Source: Chryseobacterium cucumeris
GTDB lineage: Bacteria; Bacteroidota; Bacteroidia; Flavobacteriales; Weeksellaceae
DNA: 64,000 nucleotides
Assembly: GCF_016775705.1 (NCBI RefSeq)
Contig: NZ_CP068760.1
Span: forward strand, 3,534,001 to 3,598,000
Direction: 5' to 3'
Positions within the stretch are counted from its first letter, which is position 1. Every line of letters starts with the position of its first letter. Below, one piece after another: positions 26,202 through 35,556 of the stretch. The notes under the pieces were generated by a model. The model ran no database searches, was not told where the DNA came from, and was given only the letters and a program-made list of their open reading frames with translations. The position numbers were made by a program, and so were the translations under genes.

Positions 26202-26244
26202 CATCTTATCAAAATTTGATACTAAAAAAAGCAAAAGCAATACT

Positions 26245-28848
26245 ATGACATCACAAGAGATACGTCAAAAATTTTTAGATTATTTTAAAAGTAAGGAGCA
26301 TTTAATCGTTCCTTCAGCTCCTATTGTGCTGAAAGACGACCCTACCCTTATGTTTTCCAACTCCGGAATGACGCAGTTCAAGGATTTTTTCCTTGGCTAC
26401 AAAACCCCTACCGCCCCTAGAATTGCCGATACACAGAAGTGTCTGAGAGTTTCAGGGAAGCACAATGACCTGGATGATGTAGGGAGAGATACTTACCACC
26501 ACACTATGTTTGAAATGTTGGGAAACTGGTCTTTCGGGGATTACTTCAAAAAAGAGGCTATTGCTTTTGCCTGGGAATTACTGACTGAAGTATACGGAAT
26601 TCCAAAAGAAAATTTATACGTAACGATTTTTGAAGGGGATGCTTCAGAAAATCTGGACAGAGACCAGGATGCTTATGACTTCTGGAAATCTCATATTTCA
26701 GAAGACAGAATCATCAACGGAAATAAAAAAGATAACTTCTGGGAAATGGGTGAAAGCGGACCATGCGGACCGTGTTCAGAAATCCATGTTGACTTGAGAA
26801 CACCTGAAGAGAAAGCGAAAGTTTCCGGACTTGAATTGGTAAATAATGACCACCCTCAAGTAGTTGAAGTATGGAACCTGGTTTTCATGGAATTCAACAG
26901 AAAGGCAGATAAATCTTTAGAGAAGCTTCCTGCTCAGCACGTAGATACGGGAATGGGCTTTGAGCGTCTTTGTATGGCGCTTCAAGGGAAGTCTTCCAAC
27001 TATGATACGGATGTTTTCACTCCGCTTATTGCTAAAGTTGAGGAACTTTCAGGTAAAAAATATACCGGAATTTTACAAGACGAAAAGGATATTGCGATCC
27101 GTGTTGTGGTAGACCACATCAGAGCAGTTTCCTTTGCTATTGCAGACGGACAATTACCTTCCAACGGAGGTGCGGGGTATGTTATCAGAAGAATTTTAAG
27201 AAGAGGAATTTCTTATTCTTACCGATTCCTGGATATGAAAGAGCCTTTCCTTTACAAACTGGTAGCTGTACTGCAGGAGCAGATGGGAACTTTCTTCCCG
27301 GAAATCGAAAAACAGGGAAAACTTGTTGCTGAAGTGATCAAAAGTGAAGAAGATTCTTTCTTAAAAACTATTGAAAACGGTCTGATCAGAGTAGAAAAAC
27401 TGATCCAGCAGACTATTGCCAATAATCAGAAGGTATTACCAAGTGAAGAAGTTTTTGAACTGTATGATACTTATGGTTTCCCTGATGACTTAACAAGAAT
27501 TATTGCTGAGGAAAAAGGATTAACAATTGATGAAGCTGGTTTCAAAGCTGAAATGGAGAAACAGAAGCTTCGTTCAAAAGCTGATTCTGCCCAGAAAGTT
27601 TACGACTGGGTCACTTTGGAGGAAAGAGATGAAAACTTTGTAGGATATGATCAGATTGAATCCGAAACCTATATTACAAGATACAGAAAGGTAGAAAATA
27701 AAGACGGAGAATTTTACCAGGTGGTATTAAGCAGCTCTCCTTTCTATCCTGAAGGAGGTGGACAGGTTGGAGACAAAGGTGTTCTTGAAAATGCGGTTGA
27801 AAGCTTTGAAGTATTGGAGACTAAGAAGGAAAACGGATTGATTATTTCGTTGATCAATGGTCTTCCAAAAGATGCCGGTGCTGTTTTCTATGCTAAAGTA
27901 AACGCTTCCGAAAGAAAAAATTCTCAGGCCAACCACTCTGTAACTCACCTTCTGCACGAGGCTTTAAGAGAGGTGTTAGGAACTCACGTAGAACAGAAAG
28001 GTTCTTATGTTGGTCCTGATTATCTTCGTTTCGACTTCTCTCATTTCAACAAAATGACAGAAGAAGAATTAGCACTTATTGAACAAAAAGTAAATAAAAA
28101 GATCAAAGAAAGTATTGCTTTACAGGAATTCAGAAATATTCCGATTCAGGAAGCTCTGGATAAAGGAGCAATGGCTTTATTTGGTGAAAAATATGGTGAC
28201 AGTGTGAGAATGATCCAGTTTGGAAGTTCAAAAGAACTTTGCGGAGGAACTCACGTAAAAAATACCAGCGAAATCGGGCACTTTAAAATCACTTCCGAAG
28301 GCTCTGCTGCTGCGGGAATCAGAAGGATTGAGGCTATTTCGGGAGACAAATCTGAAGAGTATTTCAACAATCTTGAAAAACAGATCACTGAACTTTCTCA
28401 GTTATTAAAGTCTAAAGATGTGGTAAGATCAATCGAAAAACTGATCGAAGAAAATACTTCATTGAAGGCTGAAGTAGATGCTCTTAAAAAGGAAAAAGCA
28501 AAAGGAGAAATCGGAGAATGGAAGAATTCATATGAGCAGAAAGGCAATAAACAGCTTTTAGTAAAGAAAACTTCTCTGGATGCAGGTTCTGTAAAAGACA
28601 TCGTTTTCCAACTGAAGAGAGAAATCCCGTCTTCGGTAACGATTATTCTTTCTGATGCAGACGGAAAACCAATGATTACCGTTGGAGTTTCTGATGATCT
28701 GGCTGCGGATTACCAGGCTGGAGCTATCGTAAAAGACCTTGCTAAAGAAATCCAAGGTGGTGGTGGTGGAAACCCAGGTTTCGCTACTGCTGGTGGTAAA
28801 AACCTTGAAGGGTTAGAAAACGCTTACCAAAAAGCTTTGAATATTTAA
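26245..28848 (+). CDS. alaS: Alanine–tRNA ligase
   Basis: Charges tRNA-Ala and edits mischarged Ser/Gly. 867 residues, full length. The class II catalytic core begins MTSQEIRQKFLDYFKSKEH with LMFSNSGMTQFKDFFLG; the editing domain has HSVTHLLHEALREVLG (zinc-binding HxxxH) and CGGTHVKNTSEIGHF. The C-terminal C-Ala domain ends with GGGGGNPGFATAGGKN, the conserved DHH-associated glycine loop. Monocistronic, with a very strong terminator. Confidence 0.98.
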   Translation: MTSQEIRQKFLDYFKSKEHLIVPSAPIVLKDDPTLMFSNSGMTQFKDFFLGYKTPTAPRIADTQKCLRVSGKHNDLDDVGRDTYHHTMFEMLGNWSFGDYFKKEAIAFAWELLTEVYGIPKENLYVTIFEGDASENLDRDQDAYDFWKSHISEDRIINGNKKDNFWEMGESGPCGPCSEIHVDLRTPEEKAKVSGLELVNNDHPQVVEVWNLVFMEFNRKADKSLEKLPAQHVDTGMGFERLCMALQGKSSNYDTDVFTPLIAKVEELSGKKYTGILQDEKDIAIRVVVDHIRAVSFAIADGQLPSNGGAGYVIRRILRRGISYSYRFLDMKEPFLYKLVAVLQEQMGTFFPEIEKQGKLVAEVIKSEEDSFLKTIENGLIRVEKLIQQTIANNQKVLPSEEVFELYDTYGFPDDLTRIIAEEKGLTIDEAGFKAEMEKQKLRSKADSAQKVYDWVTLEERDENFVGYDQIESETYITRYRKVENKDGEFYQVVLSSSPFYPEGGGQVGDKGVLENAVESFEVLETKKENGLIISLINGLPKDAGAVFYAKVNASERKNSQANHSVTHLLHEALREVLGTHVEQKGSYVGPDYLRFDFSHFNKMTEEELALIEQKVNKKIKESIALQEFRNIPIQEALDKGAMALFGEKYGDSVRMIQFGSSKELCGGTHVKNTSEIGHFKITSEGSAAAGIRRIEAISGDKSEEYFNNLEKQITELSQLLKSKDVVRSIEKLIEENTSLKAEVDALKKEKAKGEIGEWKNSYEQKGNKQLLVKKTSLDAGSVKDIVFQLKREIPSSVTIILSDADGKPMITVGVSDDLAADYQAGAIVKDLAKEIQGGGGGNPGFATAGGKNLEGLENAYQKALNI

Positions 28849-28873
28849 AATAGAAACCTCTATTATAATTTTT

Positions 28874-28912
28874 ACTCCGGCTGTCTCAATTTTGAGACAG
28901 CCGGAGTTGTTT
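28874..28912 (+). terminator. Intrinsic terminator of alaS
   Basis: Perfect 16-bp stem ACTCCGGCTGTCTCAA / TTGAGACAGCCGGAGT with a two-base core loop, followed by TGTTTT. Confidence 0.92.
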
Positions 28913-29240
28913 TACCATTATATTCTTAACGCAAAGTTTTTCGTATAGCACTTCGTATTGAAGGGAGCAATGAAGGGAATCAACTTCATTGATTCTGACG
29001 AAGCGTGTGTAGTATTCTTACTTCTTGCAGATGAAAAAGCTTTTGCGTACTCTGCGCTATACCATACTATTCTTTATTCCTAAGATTTCATCACAGTCTT
29101 TTTTATTTATACCCGTTCTAATTATTGATCTTATCTTAACAAACCATTACTTAATCTTAAACTATTTGTTTTATCTTTTTAAAACTCAGTTAATACAAGA
29201 CCTTTAGTTTTGCCATAATCGAAATTCAAAAAATGTAATT
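28913..29240. other. Intergenic region upstream of the PhoX-like gene
   Basis: About 28925–29060 resembles dispersed Bacteroidetes repeats (a CGCAAAGTTTTTCG stretch and a GATTCTGACGAAGCG stretch). The rest is AT-rich. A −7 motif TAGTTTTG (29205–29212) lies 28 bases before the next ATG. The short open frame at 29025–29207 has no coding character. Confidence 0.5.
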
Positions 29241-30716
29241 ATGAAAATTAACAAAACTATTGGAGCGCTGGTCTTTGCTTCTCTTGTATTTCAAGGCTGC
29301 AATGATGACAACGGTAACTCGGACGCTCCTGTCAATGATAAAATCAAACTTGAAAACTTTTCTAAAGAACCCGCTTTCGTATATGGAATGAAAGGTTTTG
29401 AAAATTTAAATATAACCACCCTTATTTCCAGTTCCGATGTGCTTCCGGGTTCACCGGATTTCGTTTTCGGAGGACAGCCGGACGGAATGGGACTTATGAA
29501 AGATCCAAACTCTGACGGTTACCTGATGATTACCAACCATGAGATCAAGCAATCGGTATCAAGAGTCTACTTAGACAAAACTTTTAAGCCTGTAAAAGGA
29601 GAATATATCTTAAACGGAACCGGAGGAATGACAAGATTATGCTCCGCTACATTGGCAACCCCGGAAATTCATGGTTTCAGTGCATTCCTTACCGCCGGAG
29701 AATCAGGTGAAGAAAGTATGGTACATGCTTTAAACCCTTTGGCACCAGTGTCTCAGGCAACTGATAAATCAAGGGTAAAACCGGCATTAGGAAAGGCTTC
29801 TATGGAAAATGCAGTTCCGCTTCCTAAAGATGTTTCTAACGGAAAAACCTATATCATCATTGGTGAAGACCAGTCTTATTCTTCTTCTCACCAGTCTGCA
29901 GGACAGTTGATTATGTATGTAGCAGATACACAGGGAGATCTTGATAACGGTAAGTTGTATTCTTTAAAAAGAACCAACAGCAACTATACTGAAACGGATA
30001 TGACGAAAGGAAGCAGCTACGACGTAGAGTTCGTAGAAATTCCTAACGCTAAAAACCTTACCGGCGCTCAAATCAACCAGAAAAATATTGACAATAATGC
30101 GATCCGTTTTTCAAGAGTGGAAGATGTAGATTACAGAAAAGGAGCTGGAAAAGGAAGAGAAATCTACTTTACTGCAACCGGAGAATCTTCTGACGGTGTT
30201 AATCCAAAAGCCGGATTAACCATGTGGGGAAGAGTCTACAAGCTTGTTCTGAACGCCAATAATATGCTGACAGGAAAACTGGAAGTGGTGGCTGAAGGAG
30301 ATTCTAATCCGGGAAATAATCTGATCAATCCTGACAACTTATGTGTAACTGAAAACTTTGTATACATCCAGGAAGACGGAGATTCTTATTACAAAAATGC
30401 CAATCACGATTCTTATATCTGGCAGCTGAATATTGCCACCAAACAATACAAACCGTGGCTGAATATGAGGCACAACAGAGGTGACTCTGCATGGCAGACA
30501 GCATACAACCAATCCGGAGATCTGCAGAAGTACGGTTCATGGGAGTTCGGGGCAATGGTTGATATTTCAGACATCATCGGAATCCCTAATACCTTCTCTG
30601 TGAATATCCATTCTCATACATGGCAGCTGGATAAATTCAAAAATCCTGACGGTTCCGGAATCAACGCCAACAAAGAAGGCGGACAGATTGTTATCATCAG
30701 AAACGTAGAAAAATAG
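29241..30716 (+). CDS. PhoX-like (DUF839) lipoprotein
   Basis: 491 residues. A lipoprotein signal (FQGC, Cys20) is followed by an acidic linker. The body matches the PhoX/DUF839 beta-propeller: GQPDGMGLMKDPNSDGYLMI near the N-terminus, FSRVEDVDYRKG followed by EIYFTATGE, the MWGRVYKL strand and NPDNLCV. PhoX proteins are Ca/Fe phosphatases, but many DUF839 relatives are uncharacterised and the metal site cannot be confirmed by eye. The adjoining downstream gene is a di-heme peroxidase. Confidence 0.75.
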   Translation: MKINKTIGALVFASLVFQGCNDDNGNSDAPVNDKIKLENFSKEPAFVYGMKGFENLNITTLISSSDVLPGSPDFVFGGQPDGMGLMKDPNSDGYLMITNHEIKQSVSRVYLDKTFKPVKGEYILNGTGGMTRLCSATLATPEIHGFSAFLTAGESGEESMVHALNPLAPVSQATDKSRVKPALGKASMENAVPLPKDVSNGKTYIIIGEDQSYSSSHQSAGQLIMYVADTQGDLDNGKLYSLKRTNSNYTETDMTKGSSYDVEFVEIPNAKNLTGAQINQKNIDNNAIRFSRVEDVDYRKGAGKGREIYFTATGESSDGVNPKAGLTMWGRVYKLVLNANNMLTGKLEVVAEGDSNPGNNLINPDNLCVTENFVYIQEDGDSYYKNANHDSYIWQLNIATKQYKPWLNMRHNRGDSAWQTAYNQSGDLQKYGSWEFGAMVDISDIIGIPNTFSVNIHSHTWQLDKFKNPDGSGINANKEGGQIVIIRNVEK

Positions 30717-30744
30717 TTTTAATTCCTTCATATCAAATTCAATT

Positions 30745-30779
30745 AAAGTATCAATAGAAAACCTCTGTTGATACTTTTT
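30745..30779 (+). terminator. Terminator or attenuating hairpin just before the peroxidase gene
   Basis: Ten-bp stem AAAGTATCAA / TTGATACTTT followed by T's. The next start codon (30787) comes only seven bases later, so either the peroxidase is expressed by read-through or the hairpin tunes expression between the two genes. Confidence 0.75.
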
Positions 30780-30786
30780 CATACTT

Positions 30787-32601
30787 ATGAGTAAACTTTC
30801 AAAATACCCGATACTCCTTTTCTTATACTGTGCAGCAGCACTTTTTACGCTTTACCATTGCAAAAATGATAAGCAGCAGCCCATATACGAAGATCTTGGT
30901 TCTGTAAAAAACAGGATCATCAAAACCAATGCTGATTTTGAAAAACAGATCAATGAACTGAAGGCTCTTGTTGCTAAAGATGCTGATGAAAAACTTCTTC
31001 AGGAGAAATTCCAGGATATCCGAAAAACATACAAAAAAATGGAATGGGCTGTAGAATACTTCCTTCCCCACTCTGCAAGGTTTATCAACGGCCCTGCCCT
31101 TCCCGAAATAGAAATGGATGAACATACTGAAATAGAACCTGAAGGCTTACAGGTGCTGGAAGAGATGTTCTACCCTTACGAAAAAGCGAATAAAGAAGAA
31201 GTAATCCGGATGCTTAATAAGCTCATCAATAAAAGTAATACCATTGATACCAACTTTCAGGTCATTACCATCAGTAAAGACCAGGTTTTTGATGCACTTA
31301 GACAGGAGACTTTCAGAATTTCCAGTCTGGGAATTTCAGGTTTTGACACTCCGGTTTCGGGAACATTTTTACAGGAAATGCCATCTTCTCTGCAAGGAAT
31401 TAAAGAAACTTTGGAACAAATCTCTACTCACCGTTCGAAAAATAAAGCATTAAAAAGTCTTGTGGCAGAGATCAGTTCAGCCATTAATGTACTGAAGAAA
31501 AACGCCGACAAAAACACATTTGATTATGTCAATTTCATTCCGGATCATCTGAATAGAATCACAACTTTGATGCTTGATTTTAAAAAGCAGGAGAACATTC
31601 CTGATGTTGAGGTAACCACTGCTTTAAACAAAAATGCAGCTACATTCTTTAGTAAAAATGCTTTTAATCCTAATGCTTTCACTCCCGGAAAAGAATACGC
31701 CTACTCTGAAGAAAAGGCAGCTCTTGGACATCAACTTTTTAATGATAAAATATTATCCAACAGCAATAACCGAAGCTGTGCAACATGCCATATTCCAGAT
31801 AAAGCATTTACAGACGGTCTAGCCAGAGCAATGTCCCTTGAAAATTCAGAACTGGCGAGAAATACACCTTCACTCAACTATGCAGGCTATCAGCATGGCC
31901 AGTTTTGGGATATGAGAAAGGATGATCTGGAAGGACAAAGCTCAGATGTGATCTCCAATAAAGAAGAAATGCACGGTGACCTGAATATCATTCTTGCCAA
32001 AATCAATCAGGATAAAAATTATCAGGCCGCATTCAAAAAAATTTATCACTCCCAAAAAACAGAGGTCTGGCAGCTTCAGAATGTATTGGCGAGCTATATT
32101 CGTTCGCTCGCAAAATTCAATTCAGATTTTGATGAATATATGAGAGGAAATAAATCAGCGATGACAGACAATCAAAAGCGCGGTTTCAATCTTTTTGTGG
32201 GAAAAGCCCAATGTGCCATCTGTCATTTCCTTCCCTTATTCAATGGAACGGTTCCTCCGAATTTCAAAAAAACAGAACAGGAAGTCCTGGGAGCAGCAGT
32301 GAACGGAGAAAATAAAGCATTTGACACGGATCCGGGACGGGGAAAATTCCATGAAACAGTTCCTTCCCTGCAGCATTCCTTTAAAACGCCAACACTTAGA
32401 AATATTAGCAAAACAGCTCCTTATATGCACAACGGAGGATATAAAACCCTGAAAGAAGTGATGAATTTTTACAACAAAGGTGGTGGAAAAGCTTTTGGAT
32501 TTAAACTGGAAAATCAGACACTTTCCGACGCACCGTTACAGCTTACCGATCAAGAAGTTGATGATATTATTGAGTTTATGAAAGCGCTCAATGATCAATA
32601 A
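30787..32601 (+). CDS. Di-heme cytochrome c peroxidase with N-terminal helical domain
   Basis: 604 residues, exported (hydrophobic N-terminus; Cys25 in LYHC is a possible but atypical lipobox). The C-terminal half (from about 300) is a MauG/CcpA-type di-heme peroxidase with heme-binding CATCH (331–335) and CAICH (476–480), and PYMHNGGYKTLKEVM near the end. Residues 30–300 form an additional all-helical domain not found in classical CcpA; its length and helix pattern recall imelysin-like periplasmic domains, an uncertain comparison. Probable function: periplasmic reduction of H2O2 or a MauG-like oxidation. Confidence 0.85.
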   Translation: MSKLSKYPILLFLYCAAALFTLYHCKNDKQQPIYEDLGSVKNRIIKTNADFEKQINELKALVAKDADEKLLQEKFQDIRKTYKKMEWAVEYFLPHSARFINGPALPEIEMDEHTEIEPEGLQVLEEMFYPYEKANKEEVIRMLNKLINKSNTIDTNFQVITISKDQVFDALRQETFRISSLGISGFDTPVSGTFLQEMPSSLQGIKETLEQISTHRSKNKALKSLVAEISSAINVLKKNADKNTFDYVNFIPDHLNRITTLMLDFKKQENIPDVEVTTALNKNAATFFSKNAFNPNAFTPGKEYAYSEEKAALGHQLFNDKILSNSNNRSCATCHIPDKAFTDGLARAMSLENSELARNTPSLNYAGYQHGQFWDMRKDDLEGQSSDVISNKEEMHGDLNIILAKINQDKNYQAAFKKIYHSQKTEVWQLQNVLASYIRSLAKFNSDFDEYMRGNKSAMTDNQKRGFNLFVGKAQCAICHFLPLFNGTVPPNFKKTEQEVLGAAVNGENKAFDTDPGRGKFHETVPSLQHSFKTPTLRNISKTAPYMHNGGYKTLKEVMNFYNKGGGKAFGFKLENQTLSDAPLQLTDQEVDDIIEFMKALNDQ

Positions 32602-32638
32602 AAGACGATTCTAAAACACAAAACAACGAAAAACCACA

Positions 32639-32673
32639 AAACTCCTGAATCTTAATTGCTAAGGAGTTTTTTT
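32639..32673 (+). terminator. Intrinsic terminator of the peroxidase gene
   Basis: Stem AAACTCCT…AGGAGTTT followed by a seven-base T-run. Confidence 0.75.
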
Positions 32674-32836
32674 ATTTGAAAATTCCTTTAAAATACAGAA
32701 AGGCTATGCGGCTCATTTCTTTGTTTGATTTTACCTTTGGAACTTCCATGAAAACATTAGATTAAATCAATGTTATACTCTGTTAAAAACTTTTCTACAA
32801 GAATAAATATCATTATTTTTGACGTAGTTTTTTTAC

Positions 32837-35236
32837 ATGAAAAGGGGTTTACTGTTACTATTTTTTCTGATCTGCTTTTTGGGGTATTCACAATCAAAAA
32901 TTAAGGTTGTGGATGACGCCAGTCAAAAGCCTGTCTATAAAGCAAAGGTATCCTGTGACAATACAGTTATCGGATACACCAATGAACAGGGTATTCTGGA
33001 GTTTAAAACCGGATGCAAAAACATTGATATAGATGCTGAATCTTATCAGAAAGAAACCCTTACCGTAGAAAGCAGCATGGAAGTTTCCCTGCTTAAAAAA
33101 ACATCACAGACAACCAATATTGAAGCGGTTGTTATTGAAGACAAAAGTGATCCCAGGGCTCTGGAAATTCTTAAAAAAGTCAATAAATTATTCAAAGAAA
33201 ACTCACCCAAAAGTTTAGGTTCCTATTCTTACAAATCCTACGAAAAAATCTCTCTGGATATTGATGAGGACAGTCTTTCTCAGTTTAATCAGTATTTTAA
33301 TGATTTAAACATTTTCAAGAAAAAAAGAGAAAAAGACTCGCTGAATAATATCAACGCAAGAAAAATATTTTCAAAAAGTAAACTCTTCCTTTGGGAAAGG
33401 GCTCAGGAGTTTTTGTACTCCAAGAAGTATGGTGAAAAGATCAATATTCTGGACAACAGAATCTCCGGTCTGAAGCAGCCTATTTACGAAATGATTGCGC
33501 TCCAGCAAAGTAACAGGGATGTTGTTCCCGAACAGATAAAACCCGAAAACAGAGGGCTGTACAGATTCTTTCTTTCAGATACCGTTACCCTTGACGGAAG
33601 GAAAAACTTTGTGATCCGCTTCCGTGAGGTAAATTACAAAAAGCCGGACAGAAAACGAAAGTATAACGGTGCTATTTATGTAGATACCGAAACGTACGGA
33701 ATCAAAAAAATTGAGAATTTCAGTAAAAATAAAAACGAAGGAATTATTACCAGTACCTGGGTATTCTACAATAATAAATGGTTCCTTGCTCATGAAAAAG
33801 CCAAGCTTAAAATGGGTAAAATGGCCATGGATGACAAAGTGCATGCCGATGATAAGAAAGACAAAAAAAGCTTCGGGACCTATGCTTTCCTTACCTCAAA
33901 GTATTTTGATTTCGAATCTCCTATTGAAGAAGATCCAAAGGATTTTAAAGGCTATACTTTCTCGGTAAAAAATATTGACGGCCAATCTCTGGACCGCTAC
34001 AGGACAGATCCCCTTACCGAAAGGGAACAAAATACCTATAAAACCATCGACAGTTTAGGTAAAAAATATAAAATCGACAGCAAAGCACAGATTTTATCAG
34101 GTTTACTGAACGGACAGATCAGAGTCGGTTCTGTAGATTTTGCTGTGGATGAAATTGTCAATTATAACTCCTATGAAGGTTTCAGATTAGGTTTAAAAGC
34201 CAAGCTGAATGAAAATTTCAACCCTTATTTTTCACCGGACTACTATTTTGCATATGGTGTGAAAGACCGAAAATGGAAGTACGGAATGGGGCTTGATATG
34301 AAAACCACACTGGAAAAGAATTCCTTTTTCAGATTTGAAGTGTATGATGATGTGACAGCATCCGGAGAATTCAACCGAAAAATGTGGAATTTCAAGATGA
34401 GAATGATGAACTTCGGGAATAATCTGAATAATGACCGGTATTTCCACTTTAAAGGAATGTCATTATCTTACCTGAACGATGTCACCAACGGACTTACCGT
34501 TGCTCTTGCTGTAAGAAGAAATACAGAAGAAGCTGAATTCGATTATCAGTTCAGAGACCGGGGAACATCTTACAGAAACTTCAATACCCTTTTCACCCTG
34601 AAATATTCTCCGAATTCTACCAATATTATGACCCCTCAGGGAAAATCTCTGATTGATCAGAAATATCCTGAACTGTATTTTAATTATGAGCAGAGTTACA
34701 AAATACTGCAGGGGGATTTTAATTATTCCCGTTTTGATGGTTTGTTTGTTCATAATTTCAAAACACCGATCGGAACTACAGGATTCCGATTATATGGAGG
34801 TCTTGTTCTTGGTGGGGCACCTATCTGGAAAAACTTTACGATGAACGGACTGGCGTCTCCGGGCAAAGATTTTAATTTTAACCTTACTTCTTATCTTGGG
34901 TTTGCAACACTGGAAGGTGGGAAATACTATAATGACAGATTTGTTGCATACTACTTTACGCATAAACTTCCATGGTATCTGAAAAGTTTCGGACACAATG
35001 TTTCCAGCTTTGACTTTGTCTTAAGAGGAACTATCGGAGATATGAAACATCCGGAATACCACCAGTTTAAATTCAGAAAACTGGATCACCTGTATCAGGA
35101 AGTCGGTGTGGAATGGAATAATTTCCTTTCCAGCTATTTTAATCTTGGGGTATTCTACAGAGTGGGTTATTATGCAACGCCACATTTCAAAGAAAACTTC
35201 GCCATCCAATTTAAGCTGAAGTTTCTTGAGTTTTAA
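32837..35236 (+). CDS. DUF5686 outer-membrane protein with carboxypeptidase-like regulatory domain
   Basis: 799 residues with signal peptide (cleavage near FLGYSQ). Residues ~20–95 form a CarboxypepD_reg-like beta-sandwich (IKVVDDASQKPVYKAKVSCD), and the rest is the DUF5686 region, ending in many amphipathic strands and a terminal aromatic residue (FKLKFLEF), typical of a C-terminal outer-membrane beta-barrel. These proteins are common in Bacteroidetes next to nutrient-uptake genes but have no defined function. No plug domain or SusD partner is present. Confidence 0.83.
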   Translation: MKRGLLLLFFLICFLGYSQSKIKVVDDASQKPVYKAKVSCDNTVIGYTNEQGILEFKTGCKNIDIDAESYQKETLTVESSMEVSLLKKTSQTTNIEAVVIEDKSDPRALEILKKVNKLFKENSPKSLGSYSYKSYEKISLDIDEDSLSQFNQYFNDLNIFKKKREKDSLNNINARKIFSKSKLFLWERAQEFLYSKKYGEKINILDNRISGLKQPIYEMIALQQSNRDVVPEQIKPENRGLYRFFLSDTVTLDGRKNFVIRFREVNYKKPDRKRKYNGAIYVDTETYGIKKIENFSKNKNEGIITSTWVFYNNKWFLAHEKAKLKMGKMAMDDKVHADDKKDKKSFGTYAFLTSKYFDFESPIEEDPKDFKGYTFSVKNIDGQSLDRYRTDPLTEREQNTYKTIDSLGKKYKIDSKAQILSGLLNGQIRVGSVDFAVDEIVNYNSYEGFRLGLKAKLNENFNPYFSPDYYFAYGVKDRKWKYGMGLDMKTTLEKNSFFRFEVYDDVTASGEFNRKMWNFKMRMMNFGNNLNNDRYFHFKGMSLSYLNDVTNGLTVALAVRRNTEEAEFDYQFRDRGTSYRNFNTLFTLKYSPNSTNIMTPQGKSLIDQKYPELYFNYEQSYKILQGDFNYSRFDGLFVHNFKTPIGTTGFRLYGGLVLGGAPIWKNFTMNGLASPGKDFNFNLTSYLGFATLEGGKYYNDRFVAYYFTHKLPWYLKSFGHNVSSFDFVLRGTIGDMKHPEYHQFKFRKLDHLYQEVGVEWNNFLSSYFNLGVFYRVGYYATPHFKENFAIQFKLKFLEF

Positions 35237-35311
35237 TACTCTTTCCAATACAAAATCTTTATTTTTGGATGAGAATTCAGAAATATTCAACGATACTATA
35301 TAAAAAAGAAC

Positions 35312-35548
35312 ATGCAGAAAATCGAAATCAAAGCAGAACAGTTTTTTGAATTATTAAAATTAAAAGACACTCCGATGTGGGAAATTTTCTCACAGATGAT
35401 CGATGGAAATGAAAAGGAAATTATCTTTTTAGACCATGAAGACAAGATCCTTTTTAATTATATTCTACCTTCTACACAGGAAAAACTGGAAGAAGACAGA
35501 AAAGAGTTTTCAAAACAGTTTTCAGAGAAATTGGCTAACTTCAATTAA
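35312..35548 (+). CDS. Small protein of unknown function
   Basis: 78 residues, hydrophilic, no signal peptide; pattern suggests helix–strand–strand–helix (DTPMWEIFSQMIDGNEKEII, then FLDHEDKILFNYILP). It is eight bases upstream of the M28 peptidase gene and probably co-transcribed. No family recognised. Confidence 0.65.
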   Translation: MQKIEIKAEQFFELLKLKDTPMWEIFSQMIDGNEKEIIFLDHEDKILFNYILPSTQEKLEEDRKEFSKQFSEKLANFN

Positions 35549-35556
35549 GAGTTCTT

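Noticed and set aside
26006..26212. 68-codon open frame between the sigma factor and alaS genes
   Set aside because: It runs through a dispersed palindrome and overlaps promoter motifs; composition is not protein-like.
29025..29207. 60-codon open frame upstream of the PhoX-like gene
   Set aside because: AT-rich chance frame without start context or recognisable similarity; the region is repeat-derived.
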